Under the pieces are notes generated by a model. That model was not told the origin of the DNA. It worked only from the letters and a program-made list of their open reading frames with translations, and did not search any database. Both the position numbers and the translations under genes were made by a program. This document shows, in pieces, positions 10,581 through 19,397 of a DNA stretch of 64,000 nucleotides (position 1 is the first letter of the stretch; every line of letters begins with the position of its first letter). The stretch lies in NCBI GenBank assembly GCA_019918135.1, contig WBZZ01006929.1, positions 53,501-117,500 of the forward strand. The letters are read 5' to 3'. The stretch comes from Paulinella micropora. Lineage: Eukaryota > Cercozoa > Imbricatea > Euglyphida > Paulinellidae.

Positions 10581-10912
10581 AGTTCGCGTTTTTACAACAG
10601 AATATAAATACACTTTGCCTGGGGCTATCTGCCCGCCCTCACAAAAAGAGAACATGACCTGCACTTTGCCCCCGGGGCGGGGGGGGGGGGGGGGGGGAAA
10701 GGGCACCCCCCAAGAAAAACTTTTAGCCCCCTACCCCACCAACTCCCCTCTCGCCCACTCACCACCGTAATCATTCTTGTATGTCTTCTATCATGACCAT
10801 CACCTTTCAAGGCCTCGAGGCCTTGAGGCCTGGCAGTCTGCCGTGATATCAGGTTTTTTAATTTAAAAAATATATATAGTTTCTCGACACAAAGCAAACG
10901 AAGTCCAGAAGA
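10581..10912. other. Intergenic: G19 tract, 18-bp palindrome, AT-rich box
   Basis: It contains G19 at 10,679-10,697, a perfect palindrome CAAGGCCTCGAGGCCTTG at 10,808-10,825, and an AT stretch ending TATATATAG (about 10,868-10,879). The palindrome lies about 90 bases downstream of the 10,913-11,600 gene on that gene's strand and may be a 3'-end hairpin. I see no gene here. Confidence 0.6.
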
Positions 10913-11600
10913 TCACCCCTCAAAATAAAGAAGAGATTGTATAACATCCTCGGTCTTTCTGCCAAGAAAGGGGTCCCAGCAAATTATGGCCTGCGAAGCA
11001 CGCAGCACGCGCTCGAACGCCTTCCTGTTCTGATTCCACCGCGGGTGTCGAACACATTCATCCATAAACATGCTGCTGAGCAATTCCTCGCTCTCGTTCA
11101 AAACTACCAGCTGGAAGGGGGCAACGTCCTCCCCCAGCAGCTGGTGCAGATTGTTAATCTCTGAACAAAGCTTGTCACTCCGCCTCGTCGCCGCTCCGCA
11201 CTTGTCCACCGGCACGCGGTGAGGCTCCAGGTGTTTCCGTAGGCGAGCATACATCACGTTCCCCGTCCGTCCCGAGCTGATTACGAGGACGCGCAGGGGC
11301 GCTTTAAAGAGCCCCTGCAGCGCCCGCCGCTCCTTTGACGCTGTAGGCCGCCCGGACCGCCTCGCAATCGACACTCTGCAGAGCTAAAATCAGGTTCGCC
11401 AGCGCATACTTCTTCCCCGTGCCCCAGGCGCTGCGCACAAGCGACAGCCGTGTGGCCTTGCTCAGCAAGTAAGGCTTCACGTAGCGATCGTTGCCGCTGG
11501 TGAAGGACGGGATCTTCAACTCCTCCTCCTCCTTCTCTTGCGCATCCTCTTGCCCCCGCTCGCACGCGCGTGAGACAGAATCTTTGGCGCCGCTGCTCAT
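10913..11600 (-). pseudogene. UL9-type (origin-binding) helicase, N-terminal half, degenerate
   Basis: The minus-strand ATG at 11,600 begins MSSGAKDSVSR; the frame changes near 11,340. SF2 motif I reads WGTGKKYALANL, where GTGKT/GCGKT is expected, and motif II reads LVVLNESEELL in place of DESE. The C-terminal ICWDPFLGRKTEDVIQSLL parallels LAMDAFLSQKSVQVLQTLL in the intact helicase at 14,886 onward, so the two are paralogs of the herpesvirus origin-of-replication-binding helicase family. The second RecA-like domain (motifs IV-VI) is absent; translation stops at 10,913. With Lys in place of Thr in motif I and Asn for Asp in motif II it is unlikely to hydrolyse ATP. It is divergent from the primase-helicase gene at 11,859. 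Confidence 0.75.
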
Positions 11601-11858
11601 TTCCTCGCTTTTTTGAAACGTCCCCCGGCACGCAGGGGAGCCGCCGTGTGTGGCGGGGGGGGGGGGGGCGCCCCCCCCCCCCCCTTCCCAATTCGCTCGC
11701 GGGCAAGGGGGGGGGTGCCTTACGGCTTATACATAACTAACAAAAATACAAAAAGGACGCGAGCTTTCTTGCCACGAGGCGCGCCGACACGAAGCGAGGG
11801 GGCAGGGGTGCGGACGCGCGCAAAAGTGAGGGAGAGAACAGCTCCCCCCCCTCCCACC
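11601..11858. promoter_or_regulatory. Divergent intergenic region between the two helicase loci
   Basis: It holds G14 (11,655-11,668) immediately followed by C14 (11,671-11,684), able to form a long G:C hairpin, then a purine-rich leader. CTCCCACC precedes ATG 11,859, a fair Kozak context. No TATA box is obvious. It probably carries the promoters of both flanking genes. Confidence 0.4.
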
Positions 11859-14075
11859 ATGTCTGTCCATGGAGCGAGGCGACCGCCTTGCGTCGTCACG
11901 ATCACGCGCAATCTGCCCAAACCAATCCAGCTCTTCGAATCGAGCGGCAAGGGCTCGTTCCCAGGAGAGGTCTCCTTTGCCAAGGGCAAAGAGCTGCAGC
12001 ACACCTTTTTCTATAAACTGAACTTGCCCCCCGGCCCCGACTCGCTGGGCAAGGCGCCCGCCGAGCGCCACCTGTTTGGCTCCTGCCCCGACGCCCAAAC
12101 CTTTTATCGCGAGATTTACAGCTGCTTCAACGAGATGGAGGGCAGCTTCTTTGTCATCATATGCATCACCGACTCGTGCGCACTCTACCTGGACCTAGAA
12201 TGGTATTCGCAGGGTACCGGGCCCGACGCAGAGTCCCAGCAGCGCCTGCACACACTCCGAGACGCCGTGGGCCTCGCTCTGGCCGGGCTGGGGCTCGCGG
12301 CGTCGGCCGCCGACGACATGCACTGCCACGACTTCGGGCGCGCGTGCCCCCCAGACGTAAGCAACCCAGGCTGCTGGTATAAAAACTCGTTCCACGTCGC
12401 CTTCCCCAACGTCGTCTTCCAGTCGGTGCACGACGCAGGCGACTTTGTCCAGCAGTGGCTGCTCAAGGTCCAGGACCCCGCTCCGGCCCCGCCCAAGCTG
12501 GGGCGCCTCGTGGCTTCCAGGCTCCGCTTCGACGCCTCCTCGCCGCTCTACAAACACACCAAAAACAGCGGCAACATCATCGACCCGAGCATCTATTCGC
12601 TCAGGCGCTGCTGGCGAATCCCGGGATCTCAGAAGATACAAGACCTCACGCGAGCGGGAGCCACTCCTCTCCCTCTGCCCAGCTACGAAGAATTTCGCAC
12701 ACATTGCCCTAGCCACTCTGCGCGCGGTCCCGCCACCGTCACCGTGCTCCCCTCCCCGCCACAAGCGGCGGGGCGCCGAACCGCCCGCGGCGGGGCGCGG
12801 GACGGCGGGCTGGCCCGCGCCCCGCCGCCGGCCGTCATCTCCGACCACCAACGCGCCATCCTCAGCAAACTGGACCTCATCCTCAAGGGCTGGGGCGACA
12901 GAACGTCCACCCTGTCCTTGGAGCAGGACAGAAAGTCGGGGTCTCTCTTCTTTGTCGTGCGCACGGCACGCGACAGGCGCGGGCGCCTGTGCCTCGTCCA
13001 CGAGGCACGCCGTCAACGACGCCACGCAAGACAACAGAACCAGCCCATGGACGACGAGGAAGAGGAGGGGGTAGGCATCACTACCCTTGCGAACGATACA
13101 TCCATGTATCACAAGAGCAATAATGCATACATGTTTCTGGGCGCCGGAGGCAACGTCTTCTACGGCTGCCACGGCACGCGTTGTTGCGCCGTCGACGACC
13201 GCTCGAAAACGACCCTAGTGGGGAATCTGTTCGAACCCTGGACCGGCACGCACGCCGGCGCGCCTGCGCCCGCACCTCCCCCCGCCCCGTGGGCCAGCCT
13301 CCTGGGAAGGCATGAGCCACGCGCCGACAACGCCACGAGCGACGTCGACGACGACGACGAAGGGGACGAGCGACCCATCTTCGAAGCAAAAAACGAGGAC
13401 AAGGCCCCAGCCCGCTGCCGCGGGCCGGAAGGGGGGCGCGTGAGCTCACTGACACCGAGCGCACTGCGCTCGTCCAAGAGCTCCTGCCCCACCTGGTTTC
13501 TTCGCGCTTCAGCGAGCTTCAGCGCTTTTTGGAGGAGGCCGGCTGGCCCGCAGCCGTCACGTCGAGGCTGCAACAGGTGGTGGTCTCCAGGTCGCGCAAA
13601 GCCCCGGCCGAGCAGAAGCAGCGCCGGCCCAAGCGGCGGCGGGCACAGGGAGCAACAGCAGAAAACTCGGAGCCCCCATCCTCCGAGGGAGGAGAATCCT
13701 CCTCCGACAAAGAAGACGGGGACAACCCGAATGACGACGACGAAAAGCAAGAAAGCAAGGCCAAGGGCCGCGCCGCACCGTCTGTGCGATACCACCGCAC
13801 GGACGAGTTCTTAGTACCCTGCCCAGATTGCCCCGAGGAGGGCACGGGCGGCCAGCTCCGCATCGTCATGGATCTACAAGCGTGGTGGCTGCAGGTCTGT
13901 TCCTTGTGCACAGAGCGCAAAAAGGCCCAGTCCGCCACCGCGGGGAGCCTGCTCGCAGCCCCCCGCACAAGCGCCGGCGTCTGGCCGAAGACGGTGGCGA
14001 CGAGACCGAACACAACAACAGCAGCAGTAGCAGCAGCAGCAGTAGTAGTAGTAGTAGTAGTAGTAGTAGCAGTAA

Positions 14076-14117
<42 letters not shown>

Positions 14118-16666
14118 CAGCAGCAGCTCTGCCCCGTCTAGGGCGCGCGGCGCCTCTGCCCGCCCCTGGCGCGGCGGGCGTCGTCGCCGCGCGCGACGGG
14201 CTGCGGGGCGCACGCTCTGCCGCGCGCCAGAACTACCTACCATCGCCAGGGCGCAGCAGGTAGCAGACGCCGAGCTGCGCGGGGCGGGTGGCTACCGTCT
14301 GCTCCACACGCTACCCGAACACCTAGAGGATTTTGGTGCAGAGCAATTGTATGTGGGGGCAGCTCTACCGCAAAATGAACATAAGTACAATGATCGGTGG
14401 GTCCGAAAGCTGGCACTCCCGAAGAAGGCCCGCCTTGTCTTTCTCAGGGCAATGATGGGCTGTGGCAAGACGGAGGCGTTTATCAAGTTACTGTTGGCAA
14501 TCAAGGGGATCAACCCCAATGGGATTTTTACAGACGAGGAAATGGCAACGCTGGCCGAATTACGAGGGGCCAACGGCTCGTTCCGCATGCTCGTATCGGG
14601 CCCCGAATCGCCTTTGACCTCCAACTCTACCGGCGCCTGCAACAAGGTTAGAGACACACGGGTTTTCAATCGAGTTTTACCAAGACAGCGCACAACGCGA
14701 GGGGGTGGTGACCCCGACTTCAGTGTGTATCAGTATGAAAGCCTGCATCACCTATCGGGCAAATACCCATTTGACTTGGTAGTGTTAGATGAAAGTGAAT
14801 CGACTCTGTTCAATGTCACAGCTAGGCTGTGCAAGGGCAACATCAATCAGAAGAACGCCCAAATGTTTGCTTACCTGCTACGAAGAAGCAAGTGTGTGCT
14901 GGCCATGGACGCCTTTCTCAGCCAGAAAAGCGTTCAGGTCCTGCAGACCCTGCTGAACACGGGGCCTGCCGCCGAGCTGGCACTCGGCGGGGGCGAGGCA
15001 ACGCCTAAGAACACGATCCATTACTGGAGCACCTACACCGCGCACATGTACCGCCGCTGCTTCTTGCACCGCAGCCACACCAGCTTCAAGCGGGCGCTTA
15101 TGCTAGCGCTGGCCCGAGGCCAACGTGTGGCCCTGCCATTGGGCAGCAAACGCCAGGGCTCGGCGCTGAAGCGCTTTCTGGAGGCCAAGTTCCCGGGCAT
15201 ACACATTCTGTTTTGTTATCAGGGCAGCCCGCGCATGTCAGACTTTGCCTGCAGCAACGAACAACTCGTAAACGAGTGGCGACGTTATGACCTGGTGATG
15301 TGGACCAGCGTGCTTACCTGCGGAGTGGATATTTCGTGCGACCATTTCGACGTCATGTTTAGCCTCCTAAATAACCCCTACATCCCTTTGCTGCACTACA
15401 TGCAGATGGCTGGGCGCGTGCGGCAGCTCAGGCAGGCGCAGTGGCACCCGTACGTCGCCCATCCGCGTGCGGATCATGGGCGGGGGCCTGACATGCTCGC
15501 CCAGGTGCGGCAGTCGCTCGACCGAGAGGAGAGCCACACAGTATACGTAGAGAGCCAATTCGGCGTGGACAGCAGCTGCTCTCCTTTAGTGCACGTCCAG
15601 GGCGAGGACGGGGGCATGCACTGGGCGGTCTCGGACCCCTGGGTTGCGCAATGCGCGTCCTACAACACACTCCAGTACGCGTTCGCGCGCCGACGTGCCC
15701 TCCGCGAGCTCTTCTGGTACCTGCGCGAGATGGGTCATGACATCGCCCAGGTGGACTACAGCTCCATCCGGCTCCCCCCCGTCTCACAAAGGCATGACTA
15801 CCTCCGCGCCGGAAACGACCAGGAGCGCACCCTTTCCCGCGACGAAAAAAAGGCGCTGCGCGCAGCGCACTCGGCCGCGCGCGCCGAGGCAAAGGGGCAG
15901 ACTCGGGAGCAGCGCGAGAGCCGTCGGGAACGTCTGGCAAGCCGCGCACAGGTTGAGGAGGCCGTGATAGCAGCCTACGCGTCCCGCCGAAGAGCGGAGG
16001 AACAAGACTCCGAGCAAAGACCGAACTGCCCTCTTCACCTTTGCCGCTACCTTCCCCACCCTGCAACCTTCCTGGGCGACTGTCAGCGAGTGCCTTGCCA
16101 AGGATTTCTCGCGCCGGTACACCTGGTTTAAGCTGCTTTGTGATTACACCCTAGCTGATATCTATGCGCAGGAGTTTAAGCCAGGGAATTTCGTGTCCCT
16201 ATTTGATGGCCAAAAAGTTAAGCTTCCCGCCCTAGCAGCAGTAGCCTCCTTCCTAAACGCCCTCAAGTGCATCCACAAAGACCACCTGGTTCTGCAGTTC
16301 GAAACCTGGGAAATCGACGGCAAGCAGCTCACTCAGTCCCTGCGCGCACTCCGCGCAGGCTGTCGCGTAGCGCGGGAAAAGTGGCACCCAAGCCCACACG
16401 TGCTAGCAGTCCTCGAAGACGAAAGCAAGGTGCTGTCTCTACAGGCAGCCCTCTCTGCTAGCAAAGATGTCATGCCGCTGCTACTCCCATGCAAACTAGT
16501 GCGAAACAAAAACCCAGCTCGACCCGACGGGAATTTTAGAAAAGGGAATAAAACTTTCTCGGGATACGAAATCGCACCCGACACGTTTCAAGGGCGAATA
16601 GCCTTTATGATAGCAGAGGCTTGCACCCTCGCGACTCAGCCCCCTGCGGGCGATTACACGCGCTAA
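11859..16666 (+). pseudogene. NCLDV/herpes-type primase plus UL9-like SF2 helicase, apparently one unit, frameshifted
   Basis: The N-terminal part is an archaeo-eukaryotic primase: motif I LYLDLEW (D112, E114), motif II NSFH (His179), and motif III IIDPSIYSLRRCWRIPGS (Asp242), the last typical of herpesvirus and NCLDV primases. A Cys pair cluster (PCPDCPEE, CSLC, about 13,820-13,920) is a likely zinc site. After a poly-Ser tract (14,022-14,130) comes a UL9-type helicase: motif I MMGCGKTEAF (about 14,456-14,480), motif II LVVLDESES (about 14,780-14,806), motif V TSVLTCGVDIS, motif VI QMAGRVRQLR (about 15,402-15,430). Together these would prime and unwind DNA at an origin. The frame changes near 13,430 (at a G6 run), between 13,925 and 13,990, and near 16,030; each side is clearly coding. 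Whether this is one fused protein or two genes is unproven. The C-terminal 200 residues have no motif I recognise. Confidence 0.85.
14022..14130 (+). repeat. (AGC/AGT)n repeat encoding a poly-Ser linker
   Basis: Trinucleotides AGC and AGT run almost without interruption. In the helicase frame they encode Ser; in the primase frame they encode Ala/Val. The first reading suits a flexible linker between the primase and helicase parts. Such repeats change length easily, so this is also a natural place for frame loss. Confidence 0.9.
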
Positions 16667-16689
16667 AAGAAATGCTCACCAGAAGAGCA

Positions 16690-16880
16690 CAATGGATAAC
16701 AAATATTCATTAGTTATACATGAAAAACCAGTCTCTCATTAAAATTCGTTGTCGCAGCCCTGGTCGATTTCTCGTGTCCACCCTTCGGCACCGCGGGGGG
16801 GGGGGGGGGGGGGGGGCTTCCCTCCACCCTTCGGCACCGGGGGGGGGGGGGGGTCTTCCCCCCTCCCTCTGGGTATGCTG
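16690..16880. other. 3' flank with G22 and G15 tracts, copied in part at 19.2 kb
   Basis: The stretch GTCTCTCATTAAAATTCGTT and the following GTCGCAGCCCTGGTCGA (about 16,730-16,768) recur at about 19,231-19,270. Long G runs occupy 16,795-16,816 and 16,839-16,853. I see no gene. It is probably the 3' flank of the primase-helicase gene, duplicated elsewhere. Confidence 0.6.
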
Positions 16881-17307
16881 CCTTTTTTATCTGCACTACT
16901 GCCTTTTTTGACCGAATCACGCCGGTGCCACCGAACCACCAGGTGTGCCGGAAAAAAGGGGCGGGATTAACTCCTCCCAAACATCGAAAATCCTTAAGAT
17001 CTCTGTGAAAGATCCCTGTGAAAGATTCTCCCGGGGCGCGCGGGGTGTGTTGCATTTTTTATCTGCACTACTGCTCTTTTCGACCGAATCACCCCGGTGC
17101 CACCGAACCACCAGGTGTGCCCGAAAAAAGGGGGCGTGATTAACTCCTCTCAAACATCGAAATTCCTTAAGATCTCTGTGAGAGATCCCTGTGAGAGATT
17201 CCCCCGGGGGCGCGCGGGGGGCTGCCTTTTTTCACCGAACTACTGCCTTTTTCGACCGAATCGCCCCCCTTGTGCGGGAAAAAAGGGGAGGGGGGTCGTT
17301 GGGCGCA
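16881..17307. repeat. ~172-bp tandem repeat, about 2.5 copies
   Basis: Copies at about 16,881-17,052 and 17,053-17,224 align closely, and a shorter third at 17,225-17,307 lacks the middle. Each unit has TTTTTATCTGCACTACTG, GACCGAATC, GGTGCCACCGAACCACCAGG, CTTAAGATCTCTGTGA and a GGGGCGCGCGGGG end. No ORF runs through all units. It could be a regulatory or satellite-like array. Confidence 0.85.
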
Positions 17308-17339
17308 CCCCCCTCTACAAAGCGCCCAAGTGTTTTGCA

Positions 17340-17505
17340 GGCTGCCCGCCCCTGGCGTGGCGGGCGTCGTCGTCGTGTGCGACGGGCTGCGGTGCGCACG
17401 CTTTGCCGCACTCCAGAACTGCCGGTCATCGGCAGGGCGCAGCAGAGCAGCAGACGCTGCTCCGCCCGCTACTCGAACACTTAGAGTATTTCTGATGCAG
17501 AGCAA
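17340..17505 (+). pseudogene. Copied fragment of the helicase gene linker region
   Basis: It matches 14,150-14,350 of the primase-helicase gene (shared CGCCCCTGGCG, GACGGGCTGCGG, GGGCGCAGCAG and the CTACTCGAACACTTAGAG block) but lacks about 30 bases in the middle. It has no start and no continuation. It is followed by one GC palindrome (17,515-17,536). Confidence 0.8.
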
Positions 17506-17514
17506 GAAGGCCCA

Positions 17515-17536
17515 CCAGCCCGCTACCGCGGGCTGG
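17515..17536. repeat. GC-rich palindrome (CCAGCCCGC...GCGGGCTGG family)
   Basis: A nine-base stem with a TACC loop, one of about fifteen related palindromes in the island. It lies next to a poly(A)-signal-like TTTTTTAATTAAA on the following line. Confidence 0.7.
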
Positions 17537-17575
17537 AAGGAGAGGGGCGAGCAGTCGTAAGCTTGACTTTTTTAA

Positions 17576-17975
17576 TTAAAATTCGTTTATGATACAATTA
17601 AGTGTCTTGAAGTTTTGTTTTTGAAACTCCCTGCCGAGTTTTACTTGGCAGTGTGTCTCTCTCTCTCTCCTGTCCGCACAAGCGGGCTGGGCATGCTCCA
17701 CAATGTCACAACCCACGCGTAGTTCGCCCTGAGGCACTGGCAGACATATCGGACAGAAACGAATGCAATGCAGGTGGTAGCGCTTAGTTTGTGGCGGCTG
17801 GCGGCCAGTCAGCCAGAATCGCTGGCAGTAGGATCTCCACGACATAACGCTTCCCCCCCATATAGATGATGTACACAGGGCGCTGATCAGAGAAGTCTTC
17901 GTTGCAGACCACACAGCGGGGGCTGTCCACTGTCTTTTTCTCCTGGCGGAGCGTCGTAGTGCCAGCGGGATTCAT
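17576..17975 (-). pseudogene. RING-type zinc-finger protein, probable E3 ligase, frameshifted
   Basis: The minus-strand ATG at 17,975 starts MNPAGTTTLRQEKK. Cysteines in PRCVVCNEDFSDQRP and, after a frame change near 17,800, in RYHLHCIRFCPICLP fit the C-x2-C ... H-x2-C ... C-x2-C order of a RING-H2 finger. Such proteins recruit ubiquitin-conjugating enzymes; viral versions often remodel host proteins, but nothing here shows a target. A pyrimidine run ending TTCTGCCAG just upstream on the minus strand (about 17,993-18,015) looks like a leader splice acceptor. The gene is divergent from the one at 18,351. The C-terminal tail past the finger is unremarkable, and a hairpin-like CTGCCGAG/CTTGGCAG pair lies in it at about 17,631-17,652. 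Confidence 0.6.
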
Positions 17976-18350
17976 CTCTTGCCCAGTTAGCACCTGGCAG
18001 AATGCAGGGAAACAGAAAAGTGGTGGAGCGCGCTCCCCCCCCCCCCCCCCCCCCCCCCCCCCGCCCCCCCGCGAGAGGAGGGGGGGGTGCCCCCCCCTGA
18101 CACAAGGGCTGGGGGGGCACCCCCCCCCCTGACACAAAGAGGGGGGGGGTGCCCCCCCCCCCCCCTGCACGAGGAGCACCCAAAGGTCACCGCACGTTGC
18201 CAGGCCACAATTTGTTTGATTTGCGTTTTTTTAAGAAGGGGGGCGGGGGGGTGCGCTGACCCTCCCTGCCCCCTTTTTTTCTCTTGTGTGCGTCTAGTAT
18301 CTCTCATGTCCCCCTCCTCCCTCTCCTCTTGTGTGTCTCTCCCTTGCCAG
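17976..18350. promoter_or_regulatory. Divergent promoter/leader with C26 and other G/C runs
   Basis: It contains C26 (18,035-18,060) and several alternating G and C runs able to fold on each other (18,075-18,165). From about 18,165 it resembles the kelch leader (7220-7400), including CCACAATTTG, the G-run and TGACCCTCC. It ends TCTCTCCCTTGCCAG directly before ATG 18,351, so a spliced leader exon junction at the start codon is likely. Confidence 0.5.
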
Positions 18351-18827
18351 ATGACGATGGATTTCGCGAAGGAGCCTTCTCTCAAGAAGCTCAAGGTCGA
18401 GAGCGAGCCGCTCGCACACGAGCTGTCTCCCAACCCAGACCCGACGACAGCCGTCGTCGGGTCTGAGCCTGCACGCGCTTATGGCACAGTACCACCGTAC
18501 GACCCGCGGCTGTGTGGGCTGGAGCCTCTAGCCACGACGCCGCCGCCGTCGGAGGCTGATGCCGCAAGTGCGGCCTTGCTCGAGGACCTGGAGCGAGTTT
18601 CTAGCGTGTTAGACAAAATCAAGGCTCAGGTACGCTCAGGACAATACGAAGAGCACGTGGCCCCCAGGCCCAAGGCTCTGACAGAGTGGGTCGGGTCCAA
18701 GCAAGGAACAGTGCGCGCAGAAGACCCAAGGGCGAAGCACGTAGAGAGAGACATTTGGCGCGTGAACAACAGCCTGGTGTTGATAAGTTACGCACTGGCC
18801 AGGCGGCGCATCGATGAACGCCCCTAG
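18351..18827 (+). CDS. Unknown 158-residue acidic/Pro-rich protein
   Basis: The frame is intact from ATG 18,351 (MTMDFAKEPSLKKLKVE) to TAG 18,825-18,827. The first 60 residues are Pro/acidic and probably disordered, with a basic patch KKLK. The second half is helical (ALLEDLERVSSVLDKIKAQV) and could form a coiled coil. I recognise no family. It is one of the few unbroken genes in the island. The start is set by a CAG acceptor immediately before it; a second in-frame ATG follows two codons later. A perfect 13-bp hairpin sits 21 bases after the stop. Confidence 0.65.
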   Translation: MTMDFAKEPSLKKLKVESEPLAHELSPNPDPTTAVVGSEPARAYGTVPPYDPRLCGLEPLATTPPPSEADAASAALLEDLERVSSVLDKIKAQVRSGQYEEHVAPRPKALTEWVGSKQGTVRAEDPRAKHVERDIWRVNNSLVLISYALARRRIDERP

Positions 18828-18848
18828 TATGACAATTGCATTACTCCT

Positions 18849-18879
18849 CTGCCGAAGCAGATGTCGTCTGCTTCGGCAG
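18849..18879 (+). terminator. Perfect 13-bp stem-loop after the 18,351 gene
   Basis: CTGCCGAAGCAGA (18,849-18,861) pairs exactly with 18,867-18,879 across a five-base loop. Its place after a stop codon parallels the hairpin at 1301-1329. A role in 3'-end formation is inferred. Confidence 0.6.
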
Positions 18880-18904
18880 CCGCTGGAAGGAGCGGTCGTA
18901 AACT

Positions 18905-19125
18905 AGACTTTTAATTAAATTCCAGCCCGCGCAAGCGGGCTGAGCAAGAGGCGAGCGGCCCCAGCGGCTTGACTTTTTTATTAAATTCCAGCCCGCTTGC
19001 GCGGGCTGAGCAGAGGCAAGCGGCCTCAGCGGTTTGACTTTTTTTATTAAATTCCAGCCCGCTTGCGCGGGCTGGGCAGAGGCAAGCGGCCTCAGCGGTT
19101 TGACTTTTTTTATTAAATTCATTTA
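18905..19125 (-). repeat. ~65-bp tandem repeat, three copies, each with a palindrome and an AATAAA
   Basis: Each unit holds a GC palindrome (18,922-18,942; 18,988-19,008; 19,054-19,075), then GCAGAGGCAAGCGGCCTCAG or close, then TTGACTTTTTTTATTAAAT. On the minus strand the last part reads AATTTAATAAAAAA, a poly(A) signal. The array sits between the 18,351 gene and the glycoprotein at 19,398 with no minus-strand gene ending there, so it may be a mobile 3'-end cassette that multiplied. Confidence 0.8.
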
Positions 19126-19295
19126 TGATTGAATCAGGTGTCTTGGAATTTCTTTTTTGAAACCCGGCTCGACCCGGGAAAAGCCCCAACGAATATTCAT
19201 TCCCGTCGGGTCGAGGTAAATAAACAAAACCGTCTCTCATTAAAATTTGTTGTCGCAGCCCTGGTCGAGTTTCTTGTGTCCCCCCCCCCTCCCCC

Positions 19296-19397
19296 TTTCT
19301 TTTTCTTGTGTTCATCTATCTCCCATGCCCCTCCCTTTCTCTCTCTCTCTCTCTCCAGGCCGCGCAAGCGGCCTGGCTATATATAGAATCAAATGAA
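19296..19397 (+). promoter_or_regulatory. Leader with splice acceptor, palindrome, TATA-like box and minimal uORF
   Basis: CTTGTGTTCATCTATCTCCC and a CT tract ending CTCTCCAG (about 19,357) match the leaders of the genes at 7481 and 18,351. A palindrome variant (19,355-19,376) overlaps the acceptor. TATATATAG follows at about 19,378. ATG AAA TGA at 19,393-19,401 forms a two-codon upstream ORF whose end overlaps the real start at 19,398; it could limit translation. Confidence 0.5.

Noticed and set aside
11613..11858. Upstream in-frame extension of the primase gene
   Set aside because: The extension translates G/C homopolymers and purine-rich leader; ATG 11,859 has the better context and the protein-like sequence begins there.
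13420..13440. Programmed ribosomal frameshift in the primase gene
   Set aside because: The G6 run is not a typical slippery heptamer with downstream pseudoknot, and many other genes here have breaks without slippery sites. Indel by mutation or sequencing is simpler.
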